IMG/VR virus record: IMGVR_UViG_3300047560_001339
Location: 1-50,005 of that record
Direction: 5' to 3' (one strand)
Source of the DNA: a virus
DNA length: 50,005 bases
The notes below the pieces were generated by a model. It made no database searches. It was not told the origin of the DNA and saw nothing but the letters and a program-made list of their open reading frames with translations. A program made the translations under genes and the position numbers. The stretch's first letter is position 1, and each line of letters opens with the position of its first letter. This document shows positions 6,302 to 13,957 of this stretch, one piece after another.

Positions 6302-8794
6302 ATGACAGTCAATATAGATAAAAGTGTAAGTCAAGCTCCTCAAGGATTAGAAGAGTTAGCGAGTGCTCAACCTGATTTAAGTATTGAAATTGAAAACCCA
6401 GAAAGCGTCACACTTGCTGATGGCAGTATGGAAATTACAATTACTCCAGGTAAAGAAGCTAATGATGAATTTAACGCTAACTTAGCAGAAGAGTTAGAGG
6501 AAGGACAACTTACAGAATTGTCTGGTGATCTTATTGGTGAATATGATGCCGATATTAATTCTAGAAAAGATTGGTTAACAACATACGTAGACGGATTAGA
6601 ATTACTCGGTCTTAAAATTGAAGACCGCACAGAACCGTGGCCTGGGGCATGCAATGTGTACCACCCCTTGATGACAGAAGCGCTGGTTAAATTCCAAGCT
6701 GAAACTATGATGGAGACATTTCCAGCATCAGGCCCAGTTAAAACTCAAATCGTAGGTAAACAAACAAGAGAAAAAGAAGACGCAGCTGAACGAGTTCAAG
6801 AAGATATGAACTATCAGTTAACCAATGCAATGCCTGAGTACAGACCAGAGCATGAAAGAATGTTATGGGGATTAGGCTTAGCTGGTAATGCATTTAAGAA
6901 AGTTTATTATGATCCAAACTTAGAACGCCAAGTTTCTATGTATGTGCCTGCAGAAGATATCGTAGTGCCATATGGTGCATCAAGTTTAGAAACAGCTGAA
7001 CGTGTAACTCATGTGATGCGTAAAACAAAAAATGAATTGCGCAAATTAATCGTTGCTGGATTCTATAGAGATACAGATTTAGGTGAGCCGTTCTTAGATG
7101 TTGATGAAGCAGAAAGAAAGATTGCAGAGAAATTAGGATTTAATCCAACAGAAGATGATCGCTATAAGATTCTAGAAATGCATGTCAATCTAGATTTAGA
7201 AAATGGTGATAGTGATGATGGTATTGCACTACCTTATATTGTGACTATTGAAAAAGGCACAGGTACAATTTTAGCAATTCGTCGTAACTGGAATCCTGAT
7301 GATAAATTAAAATTAAAACGTAATCACTTTGTTCATTACGGTTACATACCTGGCTTTGGCTTCTATTGCTTCGGTTTAATTCATTTAATAGGTGCCTTTG
7401 CTAAGTCAGGTACAATGATTCTTCGTCAACTTGTTGATGCGGGTACTTTATCAAATCTACCAGGTGGACTTAAATCACGTGGTTTAAGAATCAAAGGCGA
7501 TGATACACCAATCGCTCCAGGTGAATGGCGTGACGTAGATGTACCAAGTGGTGCAGTGCGTGACAACATCTTACCGCTTCCATACAAAGAACCATCACAA
7601 GTATTACAAAGTTTGATGAATCAAATCATCGAAGAAGGCAGAGCTTTTGCTAACGCAGATGGATTAAAAGTTTCAGACATGTCAGCTAATGCGCCAGTCG
7701 GTACAACATTAGCGATCCTCGAACGCACATTAAAAGTAATGAGTGCCGTACAAGCGCGTATTTACTATGCAATGAAACAAGAGTTTAAACTTCTTAAGAA
7801 CATCATTCGTGATTACACTCCAGAAGAATATAATTATGACCCTGAAGTAGGTGATAGAAGAGCTAAACAAGCTGACTACGATAATGTCGATGTTATTCCA
7901 GTATCAGATCCTAATGCTGCAACCATGTCACAAAAGGTTGTTCAGTATCAAGCTGTGATGCAAATGGCACAACAATATCCACAAATCTACGATTTACCTG
8001 AACTTAATAAACAGATGTTAGAAGTATTAGGTATTAAGAATATTGGTAAGCTTATTCCAAGTGCTGAAGAACAAACACCTAAAGATCCTGTAACAGAAAA
8101 TATGGCGATCATTAATGGTAAGCCTGTTAAAGCATTTATCTATCAAGATCATCAAGCACATATTCAAGTTCATATGGCTGCTATGCAAGATCCAAAAATC
8201 TTAGAATTAGTAGGCCAAAATCCTCAAGCACAAACTATTCAAGCTGCAGCGATGGCACATATTAATGAACATATTGCGTTTGAATATAGAAAACAAATTG
8301 AAGAACAACTTGGTGTACCGCTTCCTGATTTAGATGAAGTATTACCAGAAGATGTTGAAGTTGAAATTTCTAAACTCATGGCAGCTGCTGCATCTAAATT
8401 ATTAGCTAAAGATCAATCTGAAGTTCAACAAAAACAAATTGAACAACAGCAACAAGATCCGCTCATCCAAATGCAACAACAAGAGTTAGCATTAAAAGCA
8501 CAAGACTTACAAATCAAACAGCAAAAAACACAAGCTGATATTGAGATTGAACATGCAAGACTTGCACTTGACAAGATGCGTGTTGAGTCACAAGAAAGAA
8601 TTGCAGGCGCTACATTAGGTGCACAATCTGTGAAGAGTGCTAAAGATTTAGAAGCTAAACAATTTGTCGAAGGAACTAAATTAGGTATTGATGCAGTTAA
8701 ATCTAATCGTGAATTTGATATTCGTGAACAACAAGTTGGCGTTCAAGCCAAACAAGTAGAAGCGCAAAGGAATCAACAAAAACCACAGGAGTAA
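6302..8794 (+). CDS. Portal protein
   Basis: An 830-residue portal (head-tail connector), the dodecameric ring through which DNA enters and leaves. Residues ~90-150 carry a conserved segment (RTEPWPGACNVYHPLM). The central region has the portal wing/stem pattern with PVGTTLAILERTLKVMSAVQ. The C-terminal ~130 residues are Gln-rich and helical (QQKQIEQQQQDPLIQMQQQE), like the long barrel extension of large podovirus portals (P22-like). It directly follows terL with AAGGATTAAATT before the ATG. Large size and position support the call. Confidence 0.85.
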   Translation: MTVNIDKSVSQAPQGLEELASAQPDLSIEIENPESVTLADGSMEITITPGKEANDEFNANLAEELEEGQLTELSGDLIGEYDADINSRKDWLTTYVDGLELLGLKIEDRTEPWPGACNVYHPLMTEALVKFQAETMMETFPASGPVKTQIVGKQTREKEDAAERVQEDMNYQLTNAMPEYRPEHERMLWGLGLAGNAFKKVYYDPNLERQVSMYVPAEDIVVPYGASSLETAERVTHVMRKTKNELRKLIVAGFYRDTDLGEPFLDVDEAERKIAEKLGFNPTEDDRYKILEMHVNLDLENGDSDDGIALPYIVTIEKGTGTILAIRRNWNPDDKLKLKRNHFVHYGYIPGFGFYCFGLIHLIGAFAKSGTMILRQLVDAGTLSNLPGGLKSRGLRIKGDDTPIAPGEWRDVDVPSGAVRDNILPLPYKEPSQVLQSLMNQIIEEGRAFANADGLKVSDMSANAPVGTTLAILERTLKVMSAVQARIYYAMKQEFKLLKNIIRDYTPEEYNYDPEVGDRRAKQADYDNVDVIPVSDPNAATMSQKVVQYQAVMQMAQQYPQIYDLPELNKQMLEVLGIKNIGKLIPSAEEQTPKDPVTENMAIINGKPVKAFIYQDHQAHIQVHMAAMQDPKILELVGQNPQAQTIQAAAMAHINEHIAFEYRKQIEEQLGVPLPDLDEVLPEDVEVEISKLMAAAASKLLAKDQSEVQQKQIEQQQQDPLIQMQQQELALKAQDLQIKQQKTQADIEIEHARLALDKMRVESQERIAGATLGAQSVKSAKDLEAKQFVEGTKLGIDAVKSNREFDIREQQVGVQAKQVEAQRNQQKPQE

Positions 8795-8797
8795 CAT

Positions 8798-8992
8798 ATG
8801 GAACCAACGCTAGAGCTATTATTGTCTCGAATAGCTGATAGACGCAAAACAATAGAAACAGGAATTATTGATGGGGCATCGAAAGATTTCGCTCAATATC
8901 AACACTCAGTAGGCTTTATTCAGGGTCTGGCTACTGCAGAATCAATACTAAAAGACCTTGCAAAAACGATGGAGACTTATGACGATGAGTGA
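8798..8992 (+). CDS. Small helical phage protein, 64 aa
   Basis: Not recognised as a named family. It is helical and charged (LLLSRIADRRKTIETG, GFIQGLATAESILKDL). The 51-residue gene at 13490 has a similar design (short, LxSxIxRxE start, then a Gln-Gly-Ala/Leu helix), so they may be distant paralogues. It lies between portal and GroES-like genes, with CACAGGAGTAACAT before the ATG. Its stop overlaps the next start (ATGAGTGA). Confidence 0.6.
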   Translation: MEPTLELLLSRIADRRKTIETGIIDGASKDFAQYQHSVGFIQGLATAESILKDLAKTMETYDDE

Positions 8993-9431
8993 TCAAATAC
9001 TCACAATGAATAAGAATTTGGTAGATGCAAATGGTCGACCGATTGTTATTCCAAAGGTAGAAGAAGTAGAAGCAGAAAATATTCCAATTGAAGAAAGAGG
9101 ATTACAACTGCCAGATCCAAAAGGCTATAGAATTTTATGTGCTATTCCAGAAGTAGCGGATACATATGAAAGTGGTCTAGTGAAAGCTGGCCAAACAAAA
9201 CATGTAGAAGAACATTCAACTGTAGTACTGTTTGTAGTTAGAATGGGTGATCTATGTTACAAAGACGAGTCAAGATTCCCGACTGGTCCATGGTGTAAAG
9301 AGGGTGATTTTATTTTAACACGTGCATATGCAGGTACTAGATTTAAAATCCACGGAAGAGAATTCCGCATTATTAACGACGATACTGTAGAAGGTGTGGT
9401 TTTAGACCCACGCGGCTACACTCGCGCATAA
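8985..9431 (+). CDS. GroES-like co-chaperonin
   Basis: 148 residues. After a ~45-residue leader the sequence follows the GroES beta-barrel pattern: KGYRILCAIPEV, a mobile-loop-like TYESGLVKAGQ, then PWCKEGDFILTRAYAGTRFKIHG and FRIINDDTVEGVV. Host GroES caps GroEL; phage versions (T4 gp31-like in role) let GroEL fold the capsid protein. It lies between portal and scaffold genes, as expected for a capsid-folding factor. The start at 8985 overlaps the previous stop; an ATG at 8979 is also possible. Remote similarity judged by eye. Confidence 0.6.
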   Translation: MSDQILTMNKNLVDANGRPIVIPKVEEVEAENIPIEERGLQLPDPKGYRILCAIPEVADTYESGLVKAGQTKHVEEHSTVVLFVVRMGDLCYKDESRFPTGPWCKEGDFILTRAYAGTRFKIHGREFRIINDDTVEGVVLDPRGYTRA

Positions 9432-9441
9432 GGAGAAATAA

Positions 9442-10494
9442 ATGGCTACTGTAAAACAAGATGGCATTGTTTTTGAATATCCAGATGACGTTGAAATTCC
9501 GGAGAATCAGAAATCTGCTATTGAAACAGATGAAGTAGAAATTAAAGAAGCCGAGCCTAAACGAGAAGTGAAGGCAGAGCCAAAGGTTGAAGCTAAAGAT
9601 TTTGACCTTGAGATAGAAGACGATACTCCTCCACAAGATAAAGGTCGTGAGCCTTTACCAAAAGAGGTAGTTGATGAAATCGAAAAAGATACGCTCGATG
9701 ACTATTCTGAAAGAGTTAAACAAAGAATGGCGCAGCTTAAAAAAGTTTGGCATGACGAAAGACGTGCTAAAGAAGCTGCTGATAGAGAGCGTGAAGAGGC
9801 TATTAAATTTGCTCAAAAGATTGCAGAAGATAATAAGAAGCTAAAAGCTACATTAAGTTCAGGCGAAGCAACTTATATTGAAACACTTAAGAGTGGATTA
9901 GAGCATCAGCTTAGTTTAGCTAAACGAGAATATCGTGAAGCTTATGATTCTGGTAATACAGATCAAATTGTTGAAGCTCAACAAAAGATGAATGATGCAC
10001 AGTTAAGGCTGTCTCAAGCTCAAAATTATAGACCTCAATACGAAAGTCCTTTACAAGACGAACAAAATGAGGTATATATACCACAATTACAACAACAGCC
10101 TCAAACACAAGCATTTAAGCCTGATCCAAAAGCAGCAGCTTGGCAGGAAAAAAATGAATGGTTTGGATCTGATGAAGAGATGACAAGCCTTGCATTAGGC
10201 TTACATGAAAAATTGGTTAGAAGTGGAGTAAATCCTACATCTGACGAATATTACCGTCGTATTGATAGTACGATGCAAAAACGATTCCCAGAATACTTTG
10301 GGGATGCAACGCTAGACGAGGAAACACCCGCCCAGCGCACAAAACCTTCGACTGTAGTTGCCCCGGCAACGCGTAGCACCGCGCCTAAAAAAGTGCGTCT
10401 GACGAAGACACAAGTAGCGTTAGCCAAGAAATTTGGTCTAACACCGGAGCAATATGCAAGAGAAACTTTAAAATTGGAGAACGCAAATGGATAA
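9442..10494 (+). CDS. Capsid scaffolding protein (putative)
   Basis: 350 residues, highly charged. The N-terminus is acidic (to ~75). A long coiled coil runs ~80-190 (KQRMAQLKKVWHDERRAKEA, REREEAIKFAQKIAEDNKKL), followed by a Gln/Pro linker. The basic C-terminal helix pair ends LTKTQVALAKKFGLTPEQYA. Scaffolds have this shape: a coiled-coil rod plus a basic capsid-binding tail. It lies between portal and capsid genes and is expected to guide procapsid assembly and then leave. AAGGAGAAATAA precedes the ATG. Confidence 0.65.
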   Translation: MATVKQDGIVFEYPDDVEIPENQKSAIETDEVEIKEAEPKREVKAEPKVEAKDFDLEIEDDTPPQDKGREPLPKEVVDEIEKDTLDDYSERVKQRMAQLKKVWHDERRAKEAADREREEAIKFAQKIAEDNKKLKATLSSGEATYIETLKSGLEHQLSLAKREYREAYDSGNTDQIVEAQQKMNDAQLRLSQAQNYRPQYESPLQDEQNEVYIPQLQQQPQTQAFKPDPKAAAWQEKNEWFGSDEEMTSLALGLHEKLVRSGVNPTSDEYYRRIDSTMQKRFPEYFGDATLDEETPAQRTKPSTVVAPATRSTAPKKVRLTKTQVALAKKFGLTPEQYARETLKLENANG

Positions 10495-10933
10495 CAGAAA
10501 AGATCGTGAACAAGAAACAAGAAGTGAGTTTGTAAGACCAGATAGCTGGAAACCTGCATCATTACTACCTGAATTTAAGAAGGTACCTGGTTGGGCTTAT
10601 CGTTGGATTAGAACTAGCTTGTTAAACGAAGCTGATAACCTAAACGTTTCTACAAGAATGCGTGAAGGATGGGAACCCGTTAAATTAGCGGACCACCCTG
10701 AAATGAAGTTAATGGTCGACCAAAACTCCCGTTTTAAAGACGGTGTAGAAATTGGTGGATTATTACTTTGCAAGATCCCAGAAGAGTTCGTTACTCAACG
10801 TAATGATTATTACATTAATCAGGCTAAGCAACAAGAACAAGCCGTTGATAACAGCTTTATGAAACAGAATGATCCTCGTATGCCATTGTTTGCGGACAAG
10901 AAGTCATCGACATCATTCGGTAAAGGCAATTAA
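10487..10933 (+). CDS. Conserved head-module protein of unknown function
   Basis: 148 residues, overlapping the end of the scaffold gene by 8 nt. It has a conserved-looking core (PGWAYRWIRTSLLNEADNL, TRMREGWEPV, GGLLLCKIPEEFV) and a Gln/Lys-rich tail. Its place between scaffold and capsid genes suggests a part in head assembly. I do not recognise a fold. Confidence 0.6.
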   Translation: MDNRKDREQETRSEFVRPDSWKPASLLPEFKKVPGWAYRWIRTSLLNEADNLNVSTRMREGWEPVKLADHPEMKLMVDQNSRFKDGVEIGGLLLCKIPEEFVTQRNDYYINQAKQQEQAVDNSFMKQNDPRMPLFADKKSSTSFGKGN

Positions 10934-10956
10934 TATAAATATTTAAGGAGATTACT

Positions 10957-11562
10957 ATGGCTTATCCATCAGTTACCGCTCCCTACGGCTTTAAACCAAT
11001 CAACCGTTTTGACGGCATGCCATATGCAGGTGCTACTAATCAGTACCCTGTTACATCTGGTCAAGCTGTTTACAATGGTCAAGTATTGGCTTTCGTCGCA
11101 GGCGGCACAGTACAATCTGCTGCAGACATTCACGGCACAAGCGTTTACGCTGTCGGTGTTTGTGTAGGTGTACAATATACAAATTCATCTGGTCAAACAG
11201 TGCAAGCTCAATATGCACCAGCAACAGGCGTAACTAACGTTATTGCTTATGTTGTTAATGATCCAGCTGCTGAATTTAAAGTAGCAGTTACAGGCAATAA
11301 TCAAACGATTACTCCAGTAGCAGGTACTATTTTAAATACAAACGTTAAAGGTGTTGCAGGTACAGGCAGTGCTTCAACAGGTAATATCAATTCATCTGTT
11401 GATGGTACTTCTGCTGCTGCTGACGCAACATTCTTATTCAGAGTGACTGCTCTTGTTCCTGAAACTGTCGATCCAACTACTGGTTATTACTCAGAAGTTA
11501 TCGTTAAGTTTAATGGTACATGGCATCAACAACTTAACACACTTGGCACTGCCACAGCTTAA
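10957..11562 (+). CDS. Head structural protein (decoration-like)
   Basis: 201 residues, Gly/Thr/Val-rich, beta-type. It begins MAYPSVTAPYGFKPINRFDG, a start (YGFKPI...) seen in small head proteins encoded next to phage capsid genes. The body has repeated GTVQSA/GQTVQAQ-like strands. It lies directly before the major capsid gene with TTAAGGAGATTACT before the ATG, so it is probably abundant in the virion. A decoration or cement role is inference. Confidence 0.55.
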   Translation: MAYPSVTAPYGFKPINRFDGMPYAGATNQYPVTSGQAVYNGQVLAFVAGGTVQSAADIHGTSVYAVGVCVGVQYTNSSGQTVQAQYAPATGVTNVIAYVVNDPAAEFKVAVTGNNQTITPVAGTILNTNVKGVAGTGSASTGNINSSVDGTSAAADATFLFRVTALVPETVDPTTGYYSEVIVKFNGTWHQQLNTLGTATA

Positions 11563-11578
11563 CTAAGGAGAAAATAAC

Positions 11579-12493
11579 ATGGCAATTTCACGCGCACAGC
11601 TCCTTAAAGAGCTATTACCAGGACTAAATGCATTATTTGGTCTAGAATACAAACGTTACGGTGAAGAACATAAAGAGATTTATGAAACAGAATCATCAGA
11701 ACGTTCATTCGAAGAAGAAACAAAACTTTCAGGTTTCTCAGCAGCACCAGTCAAAAACGAAGGCACTGCAATCGCTTATGACAATGCTCAAGAAGCTTGG
11801 ACAGCTCGATACAATCATCAAACTATCGCTCTTGGCTTCAGCTTAACTGAAGAAGCTGTAGAAGATAACTTGTATGACACATTATCAGCACGTTACACAA
11901 AAGCTTTAGCTCGCGCTATGGCTTACACAAAACAAGTTAAAGCAGCTGCAGTATTAAACAATGGCTTCAACACTTCTGGTTCTTACAACGGTGGTGATGG
12001 CGTTTCATTATTTAACACAGCTCACCCACTTGTTAATGGCGGCTCAAACAGCAACACTCAATCAACTCCAACAGACTTAAATGAAACTGCTCTTGAAAAT
12101 GCAGTTATTCAAATTGCTGCTTGGACTGATGAGCGTGGTCTCTTGATCGCTGCTCAACCACGTAAATTAGTTGTTCCACCAGCATTGCAATTCGTTGCAA
12201 CTCGCTTGCTAGAAACTGAATTACGTGTATCAACAGCTGACAATGACATCAACGCGATTAAGAACAACGGTTCTATCCCAGAAGGTTACACAATTAACCA
12301 CTTCTTAACAGATAGCAACGCTTACTTCTTAACAACTGATGTTCCTAACGGCATGAAACACTTTGAACGTATTCCATTATCAACATCTATGGACGGTGAC
12401 TTTGATACAGGTAACGTACGTTACAAAGCTCGTGAACGTTACAGCTTTGGTTGGTCAGATCCTCTCGGTATGTGGGGTTCACCAGGTGCTTAA
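11579..12493 (+). CDS. Major capsid protein (Mu gpT-like, HK97 fold)
   Basis: 304 residues resembling the Mu gpT-type major head subunit: helical N-terminus (LLKELLPGLNALFGLEYKRY), a FEEETKLSGF segment typical of the extended loop, GFSLTEEAVEDNLYDTLSAR, a FNTAHPL motif, and a WSDPLGMWGSPGA end. It forms the icosahedral shell. AAGGAGAAAATAAC is a strong ribosome binding site. A clear terminator follows 24 nt after the stop, which would set a high separate mRNA level for this gene. Confidence 0.85.
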   Translation: MAISRAQLLKELLPGLNALFGLEYKRYGEEHKEIYETESSERSFEEETKLSGFSAAPVKNEGTAIAYDNAQEAWTARYNHQTIALGFSLTEEAVEDNLYDTLSARYTKALARAMAYTKQVKAAAVLNNGFNTSGSYNGGDGVSLFNTAHPLVNGGSNSNTQSTPTDLNETALENAVIQIAAWTDERGLLIAAQPRKLVVPPALQFVATRLLETELRVSTADNDINAIKNNGSIPEGYTINHFLTDSNAYFLTTDVPNGMKHFERIPLSTSMDGDFDTGNVRYKARERYSFGWSDPLGMWGSPGA

Positions 12494-12516
12494 TTAGCAA
12501 CTGGCTACGTACTACT

Positions 12517-12550
12517 AAAAGGGCTTACTTAAAACGTAGGCCCTTTTTCT
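12517..12550 (+). terminator. Intrinsic terminator after the capsid gene
   Basis: AAAAGGGC pairs with GCCCTTTT, extended inward by TTAC/GTAG-type pairs to about 12 bp, followed by a T-rich tract. It separates the capsid transcript from pqqA. Confidence 0.85.
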
Positions 12551-12602
12551 TTACCCTGTTTTCATGGTTTTACGTAAGAATTAAAGTCAAAAAAGTAATA
12601 TA

Positions 12603-12631
12603 TTGACAACTGTACACATGGTGTGTACGAA
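12603..12631 (+). promoter_or_regulatory. pqqA promoter with palindromic operator-like site
   Basis: A perfect TTGACA at 12603-12608 is followed after 17 nt by a weak -10 (TACGAA, 12626-12631). Between them lies GTACACA-TGG-TGTGTAC (12612-12628), a perfect 7-3-7 palindrome overlapping the spacer. A repressor bound there would block RNA polymerase. It could also form a small 5' hairpin in mRNA started upstream. The core ACACA-N3-TGTGT recurs at 48175-48187. Confidence 0.6.
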
Positions 12632-12650
12632 AATTTTAAGGAGAATTACT

Positions 12651-12728
12651 ATGTCAAAATGGACAAAACCAGCAGCAACTGAAATGAGATTTGGCTTTGA
12701 AGTGACTATGTACGTGATGAATAAGTAA
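12651..12728 (+). CDS. pqqA: PqqA: pyrroloquinoline quinone precursor peptide
   Basis: A 25-residue peptide starting MSKWTKPAATEMRFGFE and continuing VTMY (to 21). It matches the PqqA family over its length: W-x-K-P near the start, R-x-G-x-E-V-T-x-Y core, and a short Asn/Lys end. Glu17 and Tyr21 form the E-x3-Y pair that the radical SAM enzyme PqqE, with chaperone PqqD, joins by a C-C bond; all PQQ atoms come from these two residues. TTAAGGAG lies 8 nt before the ATG. No pqqB-E is in the window, so the peptide would feed host enzymes and raise or sustain PQQ for methanol or glucose dehydrogenases. It is boxed between two terminators with its own promoter, a moron-like insertion between structural genes. 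Confidence 0.92.
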   Translation: MSKWTKPAATEMRFGFEVTMYVMNK

Positions 12729-12747
12729 TAAAAAACGTACGACTGAG

Positions 12748-12776
12748 ACCCCTAGAAATAGGGGTTTTCTTTTTAT
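12748..12776 (+). terminator. Intrinsic terminator after pqqA
   Basis: ACCCCTA, GAAA tetraloop, TAGGGGT, then TTTCTTTTT. The stable stem lies about 20 nt after the pqqA stop and closes its single-gene unit. Confidence 0.9.
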
Positions 12777-12780
12777 TCTG

Positions 12781-12790
12781 TGCTATAATG
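12781..12790 (+). promoter_or_regulatory. Extended -10 promoter for the downstream structural genes
   Basis: TGCTATAATG has an extended -10 (TGnTATAAT) just after the pqqA terminator. No good -35 is seen, as is common with extended -10 elements. It would restart transcription and give a leader of roughly 110 nt before the gene at 12909. Confidence 0.6.
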
Positions 12791-12827
12791 CTTGCAAATA
12801 GTATCAATTCAGGTATTATTTGGGAAT

Positions 12828-12900
12828 CCGGGTTACCCGGCTTATCAGACTGTCCCGGCAGACGCATACAAGACGGATAAGCTTAACTTTGTATGAAGGA
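12828..12900 (+). ncRNA. Structured 5' leader with predicted pseudoknot
   Basis: Three pairings can be drawn. CCGGG/CCCGG (12828-12832/12836-12840) is a small hairpin. GCTTATC (12840-12846) pairs with GATAAGC (12876-12882). CATACAA (12865-12871), inside that loop, pairs with TTGTATG (12889-12895) beyond it, an H-type pseudoknot or two exclusive stems. The ribosome binding site AAGGA (12896-12900) directly abuts the last stem, so folding could control translation of the gene at 12909. Its place downstream of a gpT-like capsid gene recalls the Mu-gpT-DE RNA motif; this needs a covariance search. Confidence 0.6.
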
Positions 12901-12908
12901 AAAATATC

Positions 12909-13490
12909 ATGGCATTAACAACGTTTAGCGGCCCAGTGTCGTCTCAAAATGGCTTTATTGGCGGTACAGCTACAAGCCCAATCACAGTAACAACAGCACA
13001 AAATATCAATGCATCTTACGGTACAACATCTGCTACAACAGGTGATACTCGTTTAATGTATGACAAATTAACATTTACAGCAGCAGGTTCTGGCGAAACA
13101 TTAAGAGCTTTCTCAGTAGTTACTACAACTACAGCAGCTGTAGGTGGCACAATCAATGGTGCTCATATTTCTTTAGAAGTAGATGGTTCAGGTAAGATTT
13201 CTGGTGCAGGTAATGCAATCAGAGCTACTTTAGGTGGTACACAAACAGCTCAAACAGGTACACTATCAGTTATTCAAGCTGATACAAACTTTGGTGCAGG
13301 TGTTACAGTTCCAGCTACAGCATCATTTATTAGAGTAACAGATTCTGGTGCTACTACAGGTGCTATTACTAACCTCTTTAACTTACCTTCAGCATTAGTT
13401 CCAGCTAAGACAGCAGCGGCAGTGACTCATACAATCAAGATTATGGTTGGTAGCACTCCTTACTACTTAATGGTTTCTAACGCACAATAA
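12909..13490 (+). CDS. Structural beta-rich protein, probably head-associated
   Basis: 193 residues, Thr/Gly/Ala-rich with predicted beta strands (TYGTTSATTGDTRLMYDKLTF-type start). It is not a named family to me. It is the first gene after the leader RNA and probably a virion protein made in quantity. Its stop overlaps the next ATG (TAATG). Confidence 0.5.
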   Translation: MALTTFSGPVSSQNGFIGGTATSPITVTTAQNINASYGTTSATTGDTRLMYDKLTFTAAGSGETLRAFSVVTTTTAAVGGTINGAHISLEVDGSGKISGAGNAIRATLGGTQTAQTGTLSVIQADTNFGAGVTVPATASFIRVTDSGATTGAITNLFNLPSALVPAKTAAAVTHTIKIMVGSTPYYLMVSNAQ

Positions 13491-13645
13491 TGGAAATTAC
13501 AAAAGAGTTTCTTTTGTCTGAGATCAAGCGTCTTGAGGCAGAGCGTAATCAAGCATCTAGTTTTGTTACAGCATCTCAAGGCGCCATCGATGCATATACT
13601 GCATTAGTGGAAAGATTAGATACAGAAGAACCACAAGGGGAATAA
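13490..13645 (+). CDS. Small coiled-coil protein, 51 aa
   Basis: A short frame starting MEITKEFLLSEIKRLEAERN and ending DTEEPQGE. Start-stop overlap (TAATG) with the preceding gene and a 3-nt gap to the next support translation. It is a helical leucine-patterned protein, similar in design to the 64-residue protein at 8798. Function unknown. Confidence 0.6.
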   Translation: MEITKEFLLSEIKRLEAERNQASSFVTASQGAIDAYTALVERLDTEEPQGE

Positions 13646-13648
13646 ATT

Positions 13649-13957
13649 ATGATGCAAACCGATGTACTAGTAACGCAACCACTAGGCTCAAGTAATACAT
13701 TTAAGACTCAACAAGCTACTGTATTAGGTCCTTGCCGTATCAAAGCTATTTACGGAACTTCTGCAGCTCTTGCAGGTACTGTAGTTTTATATGACGGATC
13801 AAATACAAGCGGTATTCCATTAGCTACAGTTAGTACTCCAACAGCGGCTAATCAAGGCACTTACTATCTCTTACTTCCAGGTGAAGGTATTAGAGCACGT
13901 ACAGGTGTTTACGCTGCTATTACTAACGTTGATTCAGTGATGTTAATTTATGGCTAG
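13649..13957 (+). CDS. Small beta-sandwich structural protein, 102 aa
   Basis: Beta-rich protein (CRIKAIYGTSAALAGTVVLY, GTYYLLLPGEGIRARTGVYA). The pattern of short strands plus a GxGIRx motif resembles small phage decoration-type proteins and, loosely, the 111-residue protein at 33901. CAAGGGGAATAAATT precedes the start. Role inferred from position. Confidence 0.5.
   Translation: MMQTDVLVTQPLGSSNTFKTQQATVLGPCRIKAIYGTSAALAGTVVLYDGSNTSGIPLATVSTPTAANQGTYYLLLPGEGIRARTGVYAAITNVDSVMLIYG

Noticed and set aside
12612-12628. Reading the pqqA palindrome as a terminator
   Set aside because: No T-run follows it, and it lies between a -35 box and a ribosome binding site, so an operator is more likely.
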